Positions 12,260 through 13,349 of a stretch of 13,349 nt of DNA are shown here, piece by piece. The stretch's first letter is position 1. The number at the start of each line of letters is the position of its first letter. The position numbers were made by a program, and so were the translations under genes. The stretch is from NCBI GenBank assembly GCA_937891425.1, contig CALAGD010000034.1, positions 1 through 13,349 on the forward strand. The letters run 5' to 3'. Source of the stretch: an uncultured Pigmentiphaga sp. GTDB lineage: Bacteria; Pseudomonadota; Gammaproteobacteria; Burkholderiales; Burkholderiaceae_B. A model generated the notes under the pieces. That model made no database searches. It was given only the letters and a program-made list of their open reading frames with translations, and was not told where the DNA came from.

Positions 12260-13349
12260 TCAACGCGCCCGCACCCACTCTAGCGGATCAACCGGATTGC
12301 CACGGTGACGCACTTCAAAGTATATGCCTGTTTGACTCTGGCCTCCCGACGAACCTGCCAGGGCAACGGTCTCGCCAGTGGCCACCCGCTCGCCGACCTG
12401 CTTCAGAATGGCTTCATTGTTTGCATAAACGGTCAGGTACTCATTGCCGTGGTCGAGGATGAGCAGATTGCCGAACCCACGCATCCAGCCCGAGAACACC
12501 ACTTCGCCCGGTGCCACGGCACGCACGGGCGATGAAGCCGGAGCCTGTATGAACACGCCACGCCAGGAACCGCCTTCGGGGCGTTGTGCTCCGAACCTGC
12601 CCTGGACCTCGCCCTCTACGGGCAGCCCAAGACGTCCCCTGAGTGCTGCAAAATTAACCCGTGCCTGTTCCCCCTGCAACGGTTCCGCACGGCGTGGTGC
12701 CGACGCTGGCGATGCAGGTTCAATGGCCCGGGGCACGACCCGCGCAACTGCCGCGGTAGCGGGCTCGCCCGGCGTCTCACGCGGCAACGGTGCCGTCGTC
12801 ACGGGTGCCGGCTCGGTTGGTCCGCCAACCGGTGCGCCATCCAAGAACACCTGTGGACCGGGAGAAGACGGAGCAGCCTCGGCGGTGGCCACGCGCCCGG
12901 GTTGCTCCGCCGCCGCGGATTGAGTCTCGCGCTGGGTGTCGGCAGGGTCCGGCAGCGGAGCCGGCGGCCCGGGGGTGCGCAGCCGGAAGCCAGAACGTGC
13001 CCCCGCGGATGCGTCGGGTTCAGGCGGCGCGGGTGACGGCGGCAGCGCTTCCACCAGCCGTCGCGCCTGCTCCGCCGCGGCCCTCTCGGCTGCTGCACGT
13101 TCTGCTGCGGTGCGTGCGGCCGCTTCCTGCTGCGCACGCCGCCGTGCCTCGTCTTCGGCACGCCTGCGCGCTTCGGCTTGCGCGCGTTGCCGTGCGGCTG
13201 CCCGCTCGGCCAACGCCCGGTTGATCTCGGAAATGAGCGCAGTCAGGCGCGCCTCATCGTCTTCCAGCGAGGCGGCCTCGCGCCGCTGCGCCGCGATGCG
13301 CTCGCCGATTTCCTTGAGGATGCGCTGTCGTTCGGCCTGCTGTTTCAGC
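12260..13349 (-). CDS. envC: EnvC-like LytM-domain murein hydrolase activator (5' end outside window)
   Basis: The 362 visible residues lack the start, signal peptide and first coiled coil. What remains is an Ala/Arg/Glu-rich coiled coil (about 1-95), a Pro/Ala-rich linker (about 96-230) and a C-terminal M23/LytM domain (about 255-362). In the LytM domain the zinc ligands of active M23 enzymes are missing. The first His and the Asp are absent near WRGVFIQAPASSPVRAVAPG, and the HxH motif reads YFEVRH. That is the EnvC pattern: EnvC does not cut peptidoglycan but activates amidases at the septum. GNLLILDHGNEYLTVYANN and GSSGGQSQTGIYFE also match. The frame stays open to 13348. The gene leads a likely operon with the S41 protease 26 bp downstream. 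The family is clear; which amidase it activates is not shown here. Confidence 0.9.
   Translation of the reverse strand, partial: LKQQAERQRILKEIGERIAAQRREAASLEDDEARLTALISEINRALAERAAARQRAQAEARRRAEDEARRRAQQEAAARTAAERAAAERAAAEQARRLVEALPPSPAPPEPDASAGARSGFRLRTPGPPAPLPDPADTQRETQSAAAEQPGRVATAEAAPSSPGPQVFLDGAPVGGPTEPAPVTTAPLPRETPGEPATAAVARVVPRAIEPASPASAPRRAEPLQGEQARVNFAALRGRLGLPVEGEVQGRFGAQRPEGGSWRGVFIQAPASSPVRAVAPGEVVFSGWMRGFGNLLILDHGNEYLTVYANNEAILKQVGERVATGETVALAGSSGGQSQTGIYFEVRHRGNPVDPLEWVRAR

Noticed and set aside
10926..12308. 460-codon plus-strand ORF opposite the S41 protease
   Set aside because: It is antisense to a complete protease with PDZ domain and Ser-Lys-Gln triad; no domain can be seen in the plus frame.
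13020..13230. Repetitive GCC/CGC-rich stretch that looks like a DNA repeat
   Set aside because: It is coding sequence for the Ala/Arg/Glu-rich coiled coil of the EnvC-like protein; the repetition is at the amino-acid level and irregular in DNA.
1..13349. A new defence, mobile or secondary-metabolite system
   Set aside because: All long genes belong to well-known metabolic, LPS or cell-wall families, with no transposase, integrase, nuclease, toxin, repeat array or compositional break. The real open questions are regulatory and concern substrate specificity.

Overview
The window reads as ordinary chromosome of a GC-rich betaproteobacterium, most likely Burkholderiales and probably Alcaligenaceae (Bordetella/Pusillimonas-like). 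This rests on protein style, on the gene order phosphomannomutase-pgi-waaC-waaA with a Kdo kinase alongside, and on moeB-S41 protease-envC. No taxonomic search was possible. I see no tRNA, rRNA, CRISPR, insertion sequence, phage gene or recognisable defence system.

Region 1 (1-2640) is a small aromatic-catabolism locus. On the minus strand a FAH-family hydrolase and a gentisate/salicylate-type cupin dioxygenase (cut by the left edge) overlap by ATGA. An IclR-type regulator is divergent. The AT-rich gap between them holds a near-perfect 36-bp palindrome, a good sigma70-like promoter, an inverted pair of -35-like elements, and a possible 16-codon leader ORF whose stop overlaps the hydrolase start. 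This is the most distinctive part of the window.

Region 2 (2700-8850) makes the inner core of lipopolysaccharide and its sugar phosphates. The minus-strand genes phosphomannomutase/phosphoglucomutase, pgi, waaC and waaA are tightly packed and look like one operon. kdkA faces them on the plus strand and overlaps the 3' end of waaA by 41 bp. Together they interconvert hexose phosphates, attach Kdo to lipid A, phosphorylate the Kdo and add the first heptose. A KdkA next to WaaA predicts a single phosphorylated Kdo, as known in Bordetella and Haemophilus.

Region 3 (8850-9910) is argB on the plus strand, divergent from the phosphomannomutase gene and followed by a GC-rich hairpin.

Region 4 (9917-13349) is a minus-strand operon of an EnvC-like LytM factor (5' end beyond the window), a periplasmic S41 C-terminal processing protease and a MoeB/ThiF-type E1-like enzyme. 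The first two act in cell-wall remodelling; the third acts in cytosolic sulfur-carrier activation.

Start sites needed care. pgi appears to use TTG with a good ribosome binding site. The phosphomannomutase, waaA and moeB genes probably start at GTG. iclR, kdkA and argB have TACAAT boxes near their ATG and no visible Shine-Dalgarno sequence, so short-leader or leaderless transcripts are possible.
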